This document shows positions 19,660-32,235 of a stretch of 64,000 nucleotides of DNA, piece after piece. Positions within the stretch are counted from its first letter, which is position 1. Each line of letters opens with the position of its first letter. The notes beneath the pieces are model-generated. The model saw only the letters and a list, made by a program, of their open reading frames with translations, had not been told where the DNA came from and did not search any database. Both the position numbers and the translations under genes were made by a program. Origin of the DNA: Zeus faber (Eukaryota; Chordata; Actinopteri; Zeiformes; Zeidae); the NCBI GenBank assembly GCA_960531495.1, contig OY482862.1, forward strand, positions 1,570,378-1,634,377, in the 5' to 3' direction.

Positions 19660-20240
19660 GCACCTTTTCGAGTTAGGTCGGTCAAGGGGCTGGACAGTGC
19701 CGCAAATTCCGGCACAAACCTCTATAGTACCCAGCCAACCGCAAACTGCTTCACCTCATTCTTAGTCTTGGGTCTCGGCGTGTTCGCCAGGGGGAGTGTT
19801 CACGGGGGGGGGTGTATTTTGGGGGCACCAAACAACCCAGAACGGAAGCACGTGAAACTGGTAAAGGCTTGCGGAGTGGAGAAGGCCGATTTGTCCTTGG
19901 ACTGCTGGGACAAGGGAATCTGCCAGTAGCCTGTGGTTAAATCCAGCGTCATAAAAAGAATGAGCCGTATCTCACCGGTCCAGAAGCTCGTCGATGCAGG
20001 GCATCGGGTAGGCATCGGATTTTGACACCGCATTCAACTTCCGGTTATCAACACAAAACTGCACAGACCCATCGGGCTTACCCACTAGCACAATGGGACT
20101 GGACCATTCGCTCATAGATTCCTCTATTAGCCCCATGTCCTTCCTGTCCTTACCCTGGATCAATCGCTGGCCTGCAGCAGCTCTGCGATCGTCTCACGGT
20201 CCAGAGCCTGGTCCCTCGCCATTTCCTAAAACTGGTGACC
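19660..20240 (-). mobile_element. Gmr1-like Ty3/Gypsy retrotransposon, copy D (RT-RNase H fragment)
   Basis: On the minus strand, two overlapping frames read RT ([70 protein letters not shown]). After a G-rich interruption the start of RNase H follows (NTPRPKTKNEV, DLTRKGA). The palm YxDD segment is deleted between 19805 and 19790. It directly abuts an L-repeat copy at 20255, which may be its 5' LTR joined by deletion of gag and integrase. Confidence 0.75.
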
Positions 20241-20254
20241 ACCACCATGTTTCC

Positions 20255-20430
20255 TGCATAGTTATGAGAATAAGCCCAGGAGCAGATGGAAATGTGGCAT
20301 GACAAGGACAAGACCAACCAAAGAGCAACAGGTAGGCAGCAACTTTGATCCTGTCCCCAAATTACCTAGACCCAGGTCAGGTGTGGCTGCTCACACCACA
20401 CCATCACCACACCACAACCATCTTCTCACG
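20255..20430 (-). repeat. Dispersed repeat L, copy 2
   Basis: Contains 'gagcaacaggtaggcagcaa' and 'tacctagacccaggtcaggt', both shared (as reverse complement) with 40990-41085. It is next to Gmr1-like copy D. Confidence 0.5.
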
Positions 20431-21828
20431 GCTCCTCACAACCCATGCCTGGTCTCTTTCCTGTCGCGATTTATATCCATTCAATCATCCATTCAACACA
20501 TCCAGTCACTCAAACCCTACCTGCCTCTTAATGGCTTACTGTGTACTACATGTCAATTCTACGGTCCCGTGTGCTTTAGTATGTCAGCACTATGTCAGAC
20601 AAACTGCATCGTCATATAGCCAGGTCACTTCATTTCAGCATGTTGTGGGTGTTGGGTTGACAACGACACTGCATAGAAAATGTTACTGTCGTCTTGCCCT
20701 CACAGAGCATTGTGGGATGCGCTTGCCAGCGTAATGTGCAGTGTTTGATTACTACTACAATATTTCACCGGATATGTCCAGCCCATACATTATCTTCAGT
20801 AAATATTTACAGAATTAACAAATTGAGATCCAACAACTGTGATTGTTCAGTCTAAGTGAAAGTTGGCAGCCTGCTGAGTCTGCTGCTTTGATACTTCGCC
20901 AGGAACATTGTCTGATCTCTTTCATTTTCAAATTTGACATATTCGACATACTCGACCCCTGTGGGCTGCATACTACCACTTTGCCTCACTGGTAATTTTT
21001 CCACTGGGCTCAACTGTCTCCGCTCACTGTAGTGTTAAATGAAAGTAATGAGTAGCAGCTAAGATGAAACTGAGCTCAGACTAATACTTCTGAATGTTAA
21101 TTATAAAGGATTGTGTTAATGAGATATGTAGCTGCTAAATTACGACTTTGATAACATTGGCTAAATGGACTTGTCGCAAGCTAATTATTATGCATGATTG
21201 TCTCATTTACTCACATGGTATGCAGTACTCTCGGGTCTTTCGTCACATGTGGTCGTCTGTTGAATGTTTAAGCACCCCTTCTTATCCGATCCACTTAACA
21301 TTCACAGTCGATACTGCTGAGTTGAAATACAGAGTGCAGTTCAATTGAATTTAAATCTAGTCAATTCTGGATTCATGTTGCCTTTGTTATTTAAAAATTG
21401 CTTGACGCAAAATAGCCTCTGTTCGTTGAGGCTTACTGACTTGTGTAAATAAAAACTATTTAGGGTCCAGTATGTCTGTTCAGTGGAATAGATTTGATTT
21501 ATTGATTTGGAATATTTGTTGATTTAATCCCCAAAGCCTCCACTCAGGTCATATTCCAGTCAAAAACACTAATCTGTAAAATGAGTAGACGCAGCTTTTT
21601 GATAGCAAACCCATTTCACCAGTTGAAGTCAGTTTTTGTTGTAACTGTCTGTTCTCGCTGTAACAAACTATGTAACTTCAAATGAGCTTCCTGTAATAAG
21701 TGAACAAGCTTTTGCTTTGTTCATCTAAACTCTATATAAATTCACTGGCCTAACAGATCAGGTATATGAACGAATTTCTGTATGTATTCTGCAATGTTTG
21801 AATTTATAATTGGGTTAATGTGCCTCCC
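20431..21828. other. Unique AT-rich DNA
   Basis: No gene, repeat or RNA recognised. Open frames are short and scattered. Confidence 0.5.
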
Positions 21829-21894
<66 letters not shown>

Positions 21895-21920
21895 TATAGA
21901 TAGATAGATAGATAGATAGA
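21829..21920. repeat. (GATA)n microsatellite, 92 bp
   Basis: About 23 GATA units with one interruption (GATATAGA). It abuts the 3' side of the minus-strand LINE that follows, and may have grown from its tail. Confidence 0.97.
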
Positions 21921-21929
21921 TCATCATCA

Positions 21930-22592
21930 TGTCAGTGCCGCCTGGGTAGTAAAGACATCATCAGTCCTCTTCCTCCAGCTGTCCCTATCTACCATGCTGG
22001 AGTGCAGCTCATCTGTGGTTGTGAGTCTGGTGTCCCTCTTGAGCTGGTCCAAGAAGGTCAGACTACTTCTCCCCCTCGTGGCAATGCTCTGCTTGGACTC
22101 TAACAGTATAGTCAGGCAGGCGGTAAGCTCAGGGTGTCGGATTCAGCGGCCAGCAAGCTTCAGACGACACTCCTTGATCTTGATCATTACTCTCGACATG
22201 CCGTCGAAGGGGTCGATGTCTCGCACGTGGTCCTGCCACGATACTTCAAGAGCCATGCGTAGCATGCGGGTATAGCAGCCATCGAGTGACTTCTCGGCCT
22301 TGGTCTTGAGGGCCTCCGAGCCATAGGGTAGGACTGAGTCAATCGTGGAGAGGAAAAGTGACCTTTTGAGTCTTTTGCTGAGGGTAGATGTCCACACTTT
22401 CTTCATGTTATGGAGCGCTGACCACGCTGTCCTCATCTGGTCCTGAGGTCCTTCTCACTGCATTCAACATAGGCACCAAGATATTCAAAGTTGGTTATGT
22501 TTTTGAGCAGCGTGCCATATCTTGTGTTGATGGTAGCATCGGTGGTGTTATATGCAAGAACCTTGCTTTTCCCTGTGTTGAGATTAGACATT
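21930..22592 (-). pseudogene. LINE RT C-terminal region
   Basis: The minus strand reads STLSKRLKRSLFLSTIDSVL, PYGSEALKTKAEKSLDGCYT and RMLRMALEVSWQDHVRD. This is the conserved block after the RT domain of fish LINEs (normally LYGSETWT..LDGCYTRMLRMA). Further upstream GKSKVLAYN and NFEYLGAYVECSEKD mark the RT thumb. The frame shifts near 22440 and there is no intact ORF. Confidence 0.8.
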
Positions 22593-23668
22593 TAACAGTA
22601 CACGATATGTTATCAAACCGTAAGGTATGCCCCCTACAGTTCTATACGCACACGTGAACCACAATATTACAATATCACTGTAGAAGTCCACTGGACGTAA
22701 TGCCGCAATGGCATGGCGTGCAGTAAGCACTGCTTCCTTTTGAATCCACTGCTGTGGCTCCACAGGCCACATCAGTCGTGTGGGGTACGTGTGGAGCCAT
22801 GCAGCATTCCCTCTTTTTGTGCGAGAGGCATATTTTTTTTCAACTGCACGCAGCCTTTATCATAGAAACACCAATCGATTCAATTCTTTTGAACGGCTCT
22901 TTTGTAGGAATGAAGGGAACCGAGTCTTGCTGAGTGATGAGCCATTTTTTTTTATTGTCAAGTTTTAAATTTTATGTTGTGTTTGTTTAAGTTGCTGTCT
23001 CCTGCTGCTGGCAAATGTTTCCCCCCTCAATATAAGAGCTATGTTATGCTCCTCCCTTGCCGGGATGTGCCCTGGCTGAAAAGGAACTCATTCACTGTCA
23101 CGTCAGGTTCCCAAAGCGAAGGCACACACCACACTGGTCTGACTGTGAGGTTTTATTTCAATAAGTTATTTTACTATTTTTATTTGTGTGTTTATACCTG
23201 TTCTACACAAAAATAACTGACTATAATACTGGTTTTATAATTTTTTTTATTGTGAGACATTTTAAAAATATTATATATATATATATATACAGGTATACAG
23301 TGTATATATACTGTATATATATACTGTATATATATATATAAATTGATAAATTAATAATAATCAAATTAATACTTGAATCATCAACTATCCTGGACACCTC
23401 CTCTCCAATCAGATGAACTTATAACAACCCACCAACGAACTTGAACCCCCATCCCCCCTCTCCCCCCTCAGTCATACACACAGAGTATTACACTAGTTAT
23501 TTGCGGCAGATATATAAAAAAATGTTTTACAACTTTTACCTTTTTTTTTTTCTTAAATATAAAAATACCAAAATCGTACCATTACTGTGGGCCCAAAACC
23601 GTGATACATAATGAACCATGAGCCCACTGTAAGCTGCACTGTACAGTGGCATCCCTAGTTGATGCAAT
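22593..23668. mobile_element. hAT-like non-autonomous DNA interrupting the LINE
   Basis: The right edge reads 'gtacagtggcatccctag' after a 'ccgtgatac' phrase, as in the 'CTAGGG(A/G)TG' ends of fish hAT elements. The left part contains 'ttatcaaaccgtaaggtatg', also typical of such elements. A palindromic TATA/CTGTATA tract lies at 23270-23340. I cannot show matching terminal inverted repeats or an 8-bp duplication. Confidence 0.35.
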
Positions 23669-23669
23669 C

Positions 23670-23852
23670 CTATCTACAGACACTCCACCTACACAGACAG
23701 TCGTAGGGTGTGGCCATGTCATTGGTGAAGTCCAGGTCAATGATATTCACTGGAGGCACTCGCCAACTCGTGCATGGGACCAGGGTTAAGCCTAGTTCCT
23801 CCTCTCTCACACCGATGGCTCTCCTCAGCACGTAGAACAGAACAATGAACAA
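23670..23852 (-). pseudogene. LINE RT catalytic block, mutated
   Basis: A 60-residue frame reads GVREEELGLTLVPCTSWRVP and then DLDFTNDMA. In active relatives this last motif is DFADD, so the catalytic Asp pair is damaged here. Confidence 0.65.
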
Positions 23853-23857
23853 TCTTT

Positions 23858-24079
23858 ATTTGTCACGCGCACACACACACACACACACACTTTTGATGGT
23901 GGCCGGTGAAATGAGGCCTCTGCATTTAACCCATCCTGGCTTGTCCTTCCTCCGGGGGCACCCCATGTGAGCACAGGGAGAACATGCAAACTCCACACAG
24001 AAAGGCTCCTATTTGGGAGATAACCCGCCAGAGCACGGTGCCAACAGCACCCCAGGTCGGAATCGAACCTAGGATGTTG
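23858..24079. repeat. Dispersed repeat with (CA)n, SINE or LINE-tail type
   Basis: The sequence 'aatctttatttgtcac', a CA repeat (23867-23891), 'gtgaaatgaggcctctgcat', 'gagaacatgcaaactccaca' and 'ggaatcgaacctaggat' follow in order. These phrases are common in fish short interspersed repeats with tRNA-like B-box sequence. The family is not named. Confidence 0.5.
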
Positions 24080-24475
24080 CTCAGTTGTTACGTCGGGCGT
24101 GGCTGCCGCTGGCACTGTTTTCACAAGCTGTCACTGTGGCCCTTGAGTACCCTGCTGTATGCCTTAATCATCTCCTCCCTGGCTCTGATGACTCATGGGT
24201 CCGAGGCGACCCTTGCCTTTTTCCTCTTCTTGGGTACCTTCTCCAATGCACTCCTCTGCTGCCGGTCATTTGCTTTCACAAACTCTCTGTCCCCTTCTGT
24301 TGCTGACTCCCCCTCCTCCATCAGAGCCTGGACCCGGTTGTGGACCCCCACATTGTACCGCTCCTGTAGCTCATTGTTGTCCCTGAGCCTCCACCACTCG
24401 TACTTCACTCTCCCTGGGTCACATTGTGAGGTGGCCGGAGGCAGAGTTGCACCTTCATCGCCACTATTCATTGAT
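24080..24475 (-). pseudogene. LINE endonuclease-RT linker
   Basis: A 92-residue minus-strand frame (24471-24193) reads YEWWRLRDNNELQERYNVGV and HNRVQALMEEGESATE, then FVKANDRQQRS and PKKRKKARVASD. The spacing and basic end resemble the region just before RT in fish LINEs. Confidence 0.55.
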
Positions 24476-24479
24476 CAGA

Positions 24480-25022
24480 CCCCACATATGAGGCGGTACT
24501 GTAGGCGCCTGATTTGACACGCATTTTGTCCAGAGAAACAGGCAGGGAATCAGGATCCACGAACAGGCAGCGAATCATTCAGTTACTAAGACAGAGTGCG
24601 TAAGACAGTGAATACCATACACAACGATCTGACCCCGACAGAGTGAATGGGGAAAAGGTAAAATACAAGAGTAAAGACAAGGAAGGTGAAGACAGGTGGT
24701 GAGATTGCAGAATGAGGACAGGTGTGCAGTGGCAGGGATGTAGAACCTGACACAGACAGAGGCAGCTAATGAGGGTCATAGGGAGCTCGAGACAGAGGGA
24801 GCTAGAGAGGGACAATGGGAGATAGAGAGGGACAGAGTGACAAAAGGAGCTATAGGGAGACAAAGTGAGCTCGAGAGGGACAGATAACAAACAAGGCAGG
24901 ATTCTGACACACAGAGAATGGTCAGGAAGTTGTGGACTGGGACAACCATCACTGCTTGTCCAAGGTCCACTTCTTCTTCTTCTTCTCCTCGTTCACCACT
25001 TTATGTGTTTGTGATTGTAGGC
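24480..25022. other. Purine-rich non-coding DNA
   Basis: Contains an irregular series of 'gagacagaggga' and 'gctagagagggac' phrases (24780-24890), i.e. a degenerate purine-rich minisatellite. The long minus-strand Ser/Leu-rich frames are its shadows. Confidence 0.6.
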
Positions 25023-25336
<314 letters not shown>

Positions 25337-25459
25337 CACAGAGAAATTAAACAAGGTAACGAGAAAAGAGCGTCGCCACAAATTGTGCCATCGATTTACC
25401 AGCCAATAAATCAGCAGGAATTAACTTAAGATAGTAGAGGCAGGTCAATCGGTCTGCCG

Positions 25460-25498
25460 GTCTCTCTCTCTCTCTCTCTCTCTCTCACCTCTCACACA

Positions 25499-25580
<82 letters not shown>
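25460..25580. repeat. (CT)n-(CA)n compound microsatellite
   Basis: CT repeat (25460-25486), a short mixed stretch, then CA repeat (25505-25580). Confidence 0.97.
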
Positions 25581-25585
<5 letters not shown>

Positions 25586-26039
25586 ATACACTCATACAAA
25601 GTAGTAGTTACAAGCTAAGACTGAAGGTCATGGAACACTAGACACTGAGCTGACCTGGACCTTAATGAAAGCTGCTGTTCTTTTATTTTTATTTTTTAAA
25701 AAGGTCATTAACGCTTATATAGTGTGCGTGAAATGTCAATGAAAAGAGATATAGTATATATGTATAGTAAAGTACATATAGTGTTTATTGTATAGTTAGT
25801 AACCATTGAAAAAGTTGAGCTGACACCAAGCTACGAACATTGCATGATATATATATATTGCATGATATATATATATATTGCATGATATATATATATATAT
25901 ATATATATAATACACAGAGGTTTCATTGAAGTTGACTATGTTGTGTGTGTTTTGCTTGCATGTTCGTGTATGTTTTAATCTTGTGTGTCCAACAGTTAAG
26001 GGGTTGGTACCTCCAGTAAATCAATTCCATTGTAGGGTT
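25581..26039. other. AT-rich DNA with a short (TGCATGATATAT) tandem
   Basis: At 25839-25910 the phrase 'ttgcatgatatatatata' is repeated three times, with the TA tract lengthening at each step. Otherwise nothing recognised. Confidence 0.6.
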
Positions 26040-26460
26040 TTGCTATATTTAGGGGTCCCGCACCGAAAATCTGATGTCATTAGTCTATAGACGTCATGGA
26101 TCCACCACACTCACAGACAAGAGTGTGGTGGGAATTACATAATAAACTATGTAATAAATATAATAAATTATGTATCTGGGGAAGTCCCGACATGCCATCC
26201 TCCAAGTCCATTATTGTGGAATCATTTAAAAAACTGGATTTTTTTTTTTAAATTATATTTCACACACACAAACACAGGCTCCACCGACATGGACACACAG
26301 GGCATTTTTGTTTCGTTCAATGAGGAAAAAAGTAAATACATCTAAAGTAATAAAAACATACTGTTTAATATTTGTTTCATTTGGGGAAATGAGAAACGAG
26401 GATGCGCAGCGGAGCAGAGATGTGTATTGGAGTCTCCATTTACGCCACTGCTCTACACTT
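26040..26460. repeat. Dispersed repeat M, copy 1, with hairpin
   Basis: The part 26305-26430 ('tttttgtttcgttcaatgag', 'gaggatgcgcagcggagcag') aligns by eye with 37110-37240. A perfect 11-bp-arm inverted repeat sits at 26102-26112 / 26121-26131. Confidence 0.5.
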
Positions 26461-26609
26461 GCAAGTTTTACGAATCAGTCATAAATATAAAACCTGGAAT
26501 AATTGTCCCACGCCAGTTATTTTGGTTTGTTTAATTTAGATGTCAAATTATAAGGAAATTCTTGGGGGTGCTGTTCAGCGCTGGGGGGTAGGCTGTTTTA
26601 AATTAATTC

Positions 26610-26830
26610 ATGTGAAGAGAGTGCTTTTTTGATTATTTTCTGATTTGGGTTTATAGGTAGGTTTATAAAATACATTATTATTGTAAAGGCAGTTTTATGT
26701 TGATTTACAATGTGACATAAAATAATTCTGTTCCACAAAATGGAATAATAATTGTGATAAATTATCATACTCGCATACTGACTAAAATAATCGTGATTAT
26801 CTTTTCAGCCATAATCATGCAGCCCCAGCC
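26610..26830. mobile_element. hAT-like non-autonomous element end
   Basis: The right end reads 'aataatcgtgattatc', then 'ccataatcatgcagcccc'. This is the reverse complement of a very common fish hAT-type terminus (ctGGGCTGCatGATTATGG). The other end is not identified. Confidence 0.45.
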
Positions 26831-27595
26831 GTTAGTTGCGGTATAGGAAATACACCCACAGCCGCAAACACCGCCCCATCATAGAAATACACTGTAACCA
26901 GTATGGAAAAAATGAACTTCTGCATTCACAAAACACACCAGAACAGAGAGCCAAAGCACACTTGTCCATGGACCTTGGACCCTGGATCCCGCCTATTGCA
27001 CCCTGCATCTATATTTAATAATTATTATTTGTCAGACCAAGACTCTGACTGGCACCCCTTAAACTTTTAGGGTTTTAGAGTGTGCCAGGTGGAGATAAGA
27101 CAAGGTATAAAGATGATAGAGGAAACCAAAGCGGGAAGGATGACAGTGGATGAGAAATTGAGCAAAAATCTTTTTCTGAAATATGCTACTGTATGGGGAA
27201 GAAAATAGGCGAGTATATGCTGATAGACATGAAAAGCGACGACTTTTGTATAGACATGTTTCAAATTGAATGATGGGGGCTTTGCAAGATTTCAAAATCA
27301 TTCAAATGGGTTCAGCGTGTGTATGTGTGTGTACATGTGCACGCGTTCCCTCTGAGGGAGCGATCGGGGCGCAAGTAGCGCACATTGTGTTTTAATTTTA
27401 TTTTACTACATTTCCTTATTGAATAAAACAAAAAAAGCACCGTGCCGCTGTCTGGATTTAGAGATTTCTTCTGCGAGCTTGAGTCAAGGTACACGGTCCC
27501 ACGCCAATTATGTGAACAGCCAAACAAAAAAAATCGAATCTGAGCAATTATTCCGAATTGAGGCACAAGGGTTGTGGTGTGAACATAGCCTTAGT
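26831..27595. other. Unique DNA
   Basis: No gene recognised. The 22-bp sequence at 27035-27056 recurs exactly at 32963-32984, which hints at another small dispersed repeat. A 'gtgtgaacatagcc' phrase near 27573 resembles the one near 2068. Confidence 0.4.
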
Positions 27596-28502
27596 CTTAG
27601 TCTTTAGACAAGAATGCTTATTAGTTTTAGTCACATTTTTGTCATTTTTATCCATTTTAGTTTTAGTCTAGTTTTAGTTATGACAACTCAAAACATTTTG
27701 ACCCAGAAAGGAAAGGTCTATACATTTTAGTAAACTTTTAGTCATTAGTTTTAGTCAAAATGTTTTCAGTCTTTTAACTAATTCAATTAGGCTAATACAC
27801 TGTCTGTGTGACTAGGATTCTGGGCATCTGCTCCAAGAATAAAAATAGGTTTGAGTACCCAGCCATTTGCATTCTTGGGAATTGTTGTTTTCTGGGAGGA
27901 CCCCGCTGTGCCGCCTTGCGCTGCCAGTGCAGTTCCGCAAGATAATTGAGAGCTTCTGCCACCCTCTTCTCATAATCCATAACAACACGGAGATTATATG
28001 TCTCACGGACAAGTGAAATTTCTTGCTTCTGGTGTTTATTTGTGGTCGTTTCTTTGGCGATGGTAAAGGAAGTAATGTCACCTCTTGCTGACGTAGTCGT
28101 TCGAGACGATACACTTTTTAACGTTATTATATCAAAACTGTTTCACATTCTGACTTGACACGACACGGAATATCAACGGATTATCTTGATCTGCATGTGT
28201 GCATCAGAGGACCGTAACATCGCCATTCGTGCTGTTGTTCCGAAATCAACAATGGACAAGAAACTCAAAAACAAAATAAAAAGAACTTGAGGAACAACAG
28301 GGGAAAATATCAAACATTCTAGCCCACCACTAAAATTTTAGTCGTGTCTTGTCTTGTCAATGAAAACAAAACATACATTTTGTTATAGTTTTTATTATCA
28401 AAGATCTATTTTGAGCTAATCAGTGTCTTGTCTTAGTCACAGAAAAAAAGTAATTGAAGAACATTTTTTGTCTAAGTTTTTGTTAAGGAAATTAACACTG
28501 GA
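27596..28502. mobile_element. Non-autonomous DNA transposon, (TTAGTTTTAGTC)-type
   Basis: The left part is a series of 'ttagttttagtc' phrases. The right part mirrors them ('gtcttgtcttgtcaatgaaa') and ends 'gttaaggaaattaacactg', close to the terminus of a widespread fish DNA element. There is no transposase. Internal open frames are short and unrelated to known proteins. Confidence 0.55.
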
Positions 28503-28574
28503 GAAAAGGCATAAAAAAGGAGGGAGGTCAAGGCAAAACAGAGTAGAGAGGCAGCGAGAGGGAAAAACAGCACA

Positions 28575-28750
28575 CCTTAATTTCCTCATTGATTAACCCT
28601 GCTAATGTGCTAATCTAGACCAGTACAGTCTCTCTCCGCTGGCCTCATCAAGAGCCAATTAGCTCCATGGCAGCCCACGGCAATCCATCATAACGAGACA
28701 GACATGCTCATCTTTTCTCCTTAATGCGGTAACGCAAAGTTGCCCCCTAA
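28575..28750. promoter_or_regulatory. Candidate conserved non-coding element 1
   Basis: Balanced base composition amid AT-rich DNA, no repeat phrases, and several homeodomain-type cores in 100 bp: 'ttgattaacc', 'tgctaatgtgctaatc', 'ccaattagctcc', 'ccttaatgc'. This is the look of a vertebrate developmental enhancer. Conservation cannot be tested here. Confidence 0.25.
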
Positions 28751-29861
28751 AGTCAATATGCTTCCTCATGCAAAACTATAGTGGCCCTAACAACAATCGA
28801 TATGCTACGGGGATGGGTACAGTGAAAGTACAGAGGTGGCCATGCCGTTTTTCTTCCAGCGAGGGGATGAGAGATGTGAAATCTGTGTGCAAGTCTTCTT
28901 AAACCTACATAACTATGTGTTGGTGAGGATGGGCAAAAATAGACACCATTTTAACTAAATACACAAGGAGAAAAAGAAGTGAGAACATACTGTAGTATGA
29001 CTCTCCCTAACTTAATGTGAAATGCCTTGAGTTTCATTTTGTATCTCACTTCAAAATCTTTGCTGTTGCTTTCTTTTAATATAAAATAGCTTTTTTTCTT
29101 CCAAATGTGGTCATTAAAGCTTCCCTCCAAACCCATGTTGAGTTTTAACCATCTCTAAACATATTTGTTGGCTTAACTAAAAATAAACTAAACCTTAATC
29201 TTTAACCTAATACCTAAACGGAACCTTCTGCTGACCCTAACCCTAACCCTAAGGATTACCTGGTCAGCACGAAGCTTAAACCTCTCCTAACACAAAGGAG
29301 AAGAAGAGCGGTTGGTTTCAAACAAGAACGAACGGCGACCAATACTCAAACAGGAGCAGCTTATGCTACCACAAAAGGAACATCACATACTGTAACATCA
29401 AAAACTCTCTCTATTGGATCAAATGTAGCTCTTACGGAATCAGGTATGGAAACCAAAAACTCTCTATGGCAACGCATCAGCCAACCACAAATCCAATGTG
29501 AGACACAAGAGGACCACCAATTACCTATTAGCAAGCCATTTCGTAGAACACAAATGAACCCAAATGCACTTCTCGGTTCTATAATGCAACACGCAATGGA
29601 CTACCGGGGAAAGAAGAAGGGCTGAAGCCAAATGGATTACCTGCCTGGGTGCGCTAACACCAGGAGGCCTTAACAACAGACTATGAGAGCCCCCTACAAA
29701 ACCCTTGGACCCCCTTTTTCTTTTGGTCAATCTTAATTCCACCAAATTTATAGAGTGGAGGACCCCTCAGCCTAGCAGGAGTGAGTGCAATTTCCACCCA
29801 GTACTGGGTAGGCTGCTTTTCCTCAAACAACCTATCTTAATGCATACAGTATGATAACCAT
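28751..29861. other. Unique DNA with a short telomere-like tract
   Basis: Three CCCTAA units at 29235-29252 and looser 'ctaacc' phrases around them. Otherwise no gene or element is recognised. Confidence 0.5.
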
Positions 29862-30060
29862 AACCATCAGAATCAAAATCAGAATATTCTGCCAAGTAAA
29901 TTTTGTTATATGTACAAGGAACTGATGAAAGTGAGAATTGGTGCTGACAATTTTCATAAAAAAATACAAAACAAAAATATAAGCCAAATATATAAATGAT
30001 ACACAGTGCCAAGGACATGAACAGGATCAATTATTGGTATAGATATACTATAAGGTATAA
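29862..30060 (-). repeat. LINE 3'-tail type repeat
   Basis: 'aatcaaaatcagaatattct', then 'gccaagtaaattttgttata' and 'gtacaaggaact' resemble the 3' ends of fish LINEs in reverse orientation. No coding part is left. Confidence 0.4.
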
Positions 30061-30593
30061 ATTGTAACTAAACTCTGCAGTGTTATGTAGAGGGTGACCC
30101 TAACCCTAACCTATTCAATTATATTGCACGGATAACTCTAACGGTACACCTTAGATACCCTAAACTTAACAATCTCTGGACTTATTCATATATGTAATCA
30201 TCTCTAACCTAGCACCTGAACCTAACCATCTCTAACCAAATACCTAAGGTTAATCATGCAACCGTAATATGATTATGGCTGCTTTCCATACATACCTCTA
30301 GAGGTTCATATTATTTGCACATAAATGGATAAAGTTGTGGTTTATGTCATTTCTGTAACACCTTTTTATGCCTCAGGGGTTAAATTCAGTAGATCAAATT
30401 GAAAGATAAGCCACTGCTCTGGACATTCTTTATATACCTGATATCAGTTATATAATTGTGTTCTGATATCCCTTTCAAATCTTTACAATCGGGGAAGACT
30501 AATGTTCCCAATGGAACATAATGGTAATGGTACAAAAGTGTAAGATCAAGGTGTAATTTCAACTCTGGTAAGCACAATGTGTATATACCTAAA
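30061..30593. other. Unique AT-rich DNA
   Basis: Two CCCTAA units at 30098-30109 and repeated 'catctctaacc' phrases (30198, 30226). No gene. Confidence 0.5.
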
Positions 30594-30826
30594 CCTGTGC
30601 TGTCAGCATGCTTGGCATAATAACAAGTATTTGTATTTGTATGCTATTGCATCTTGGACAGAGTTAGTCTGCAAGTGGAGTTCAACTTCTCAACCTGCAA
30701 TGCTAGTCTTTAATCTTTCTTTAATCATCAAGAGCGACCTGGATGTAGGATGACAAGAGCACAGCTTTTTGATACACAGAACCGCCACCAATGGCCCTCT
30801 TTGGAGAACAATACCAGAAAATACCA
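30594..30826. repeat. Dispersed repeat N, copy 1
   Basis: Aligns by eye with 45452-45690 in the same orientation. Shared phrases include 'ctgtgctgtcagcatgct', 'gtggagttcaacttctcaac', 'ggatgacaagagcacagct' and 'ccctctttggagaacaat'. The class is unknown. Either an LTR or a short DNA element is possible. Confidence 0.8.
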
Positions 30827-32157
30827 TATTATTAAATTAAAATATATTTTAGAGTCCATCAGCCTGAGGTCTGACATGTCTTGTCAAGGTTTTTCCGTTT
30901 AGTGATTTACATATTCACAGACAGACACACAAACACACTAGCTGTCCCTTCACCCTCCACTGCGTACTAGATGGTACATTTTCACACTGAGACTGACACT
31001 TCCCACCCCCTTCTGTCAAAGCACCTGCTTGGATTGCCATTAAAAATATATCTTCTTTCCCTCTTCCTCACTCGACAACGCCTTCGCTACTAGAGGACAC
31101 ACTGTGGCTTTTAACGTCAGCTGAGGCTTCGCTTTCCTTCAATTCTGTGGATCACTTACAAAACTGAAGGTAGTCTAAGTTAAATGGGGTAAAATTTTCA
31201 AGGAAAAAAAATGTCTGCAGGAAGTACCTGTAAAAGGGATTTCTCTTGAGGAAGGCATTAAAGTAAAGTTTGCATTAAATGATGCAAATTGGTTGAAAGT
31301 GTCCTTAAAAATATTCAAATACCCCACTCCTCGGTTGGTTAAGTATACCGGACAGTTATAGACTGGTATAATTTGGTATTGAACAATCTGGTATAATATC
31401 AGAAGCACTCTGCAGGTATCCAGGTGGACTTTTCAAAACGGTATTTTCCTGGAGACAGCAACCAGAATGATTGGATACAAGTGAGTGCGCAGTGTGCGAA
31501 TCTTGTCTGTTGCTTAAAGACATCTTGGGAATCTGATAATGTATCGTATTTAGATTCTGGGCTGACGCCACATAGGCCACAATTCATGGCTCTTACCTTT
31601 ACCAATACATTTTCTGTCATGGTTACACGGCACAAACAGTCTAGATACGTTCTAAGCCAACTGTGCAGGAAAACACGAAACCTGTTTAAGTCACACATCT
31701 CTGTCCTGTCTCACTCACTGATTTGATGTTTTACTGTTGATGTACCAATGATGAGGCATTCTCTTTTTTCATTAAACAAGGTAAAGTCAAAGTGATTTTT
31801 AAAAGACATTGTATTTAGCCAAAATTAATATTCATACAATTTATTTTTCTCAGCAATTGAAGGATCACAATCATGGAATGAAGATCTGTGATCTTCCCAA
31901 AATTAATTCGATATGTATTGTTGGCCAATTGTGATTCACACCAATCTACTTTTGTATCAAGAAATATTGATACAACTTTACAAATTCAACAAAAAATGAC
32001 GAAAACTGGCTTTATATTGAGAACACAGTTTGTCTGAGTGGTCGTAAAAATCTAAAAATTGTAAATCGTGACACAGAAAGTGGAAAACTGTAATACGTAC
32101 CTAAAACAAATAAACTGGACCACGTGTATTGCTGCCTGCAGCTATATGTATACTGTA
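30827..32157. other. Unique non-coding DNA
   Basis: Small open frames on both strands around 31400-31720 overlap one another and match nothing known. No repeat or gene is supported. Confidence 0.5.
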
Positions 32158-32235
32158 TGTATTATTATTATTATTATAATTATAATTATTATAATAATAA
32201 TAATTATATATATATATATTATATATATTATATAT
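32158..32235. repeat. (TTA)n/(TA)n microsatellite
   Basis: AT-only low-complexity DNA directly in front of the SINE. Confidence 0.95.

Larger units (their letters stand above)
21930..24475 (-). mobile_element. Decayed LINE with hAT-like insertion
   Basis: Three blocks on the minus strand are in the order of a single LINE ORF2: the linker between endonuclease and RT (24475-24080), the RT catalytic block (23852-23670) and the C-terminal part (22592-21930). Between the last two lies about 1.07 kb of DNA with hAT-like phrases, and between the first two a SINE-like repeat. The clade (RTE, R4/Dong or other) is not resolved. Confidence 0.65.
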
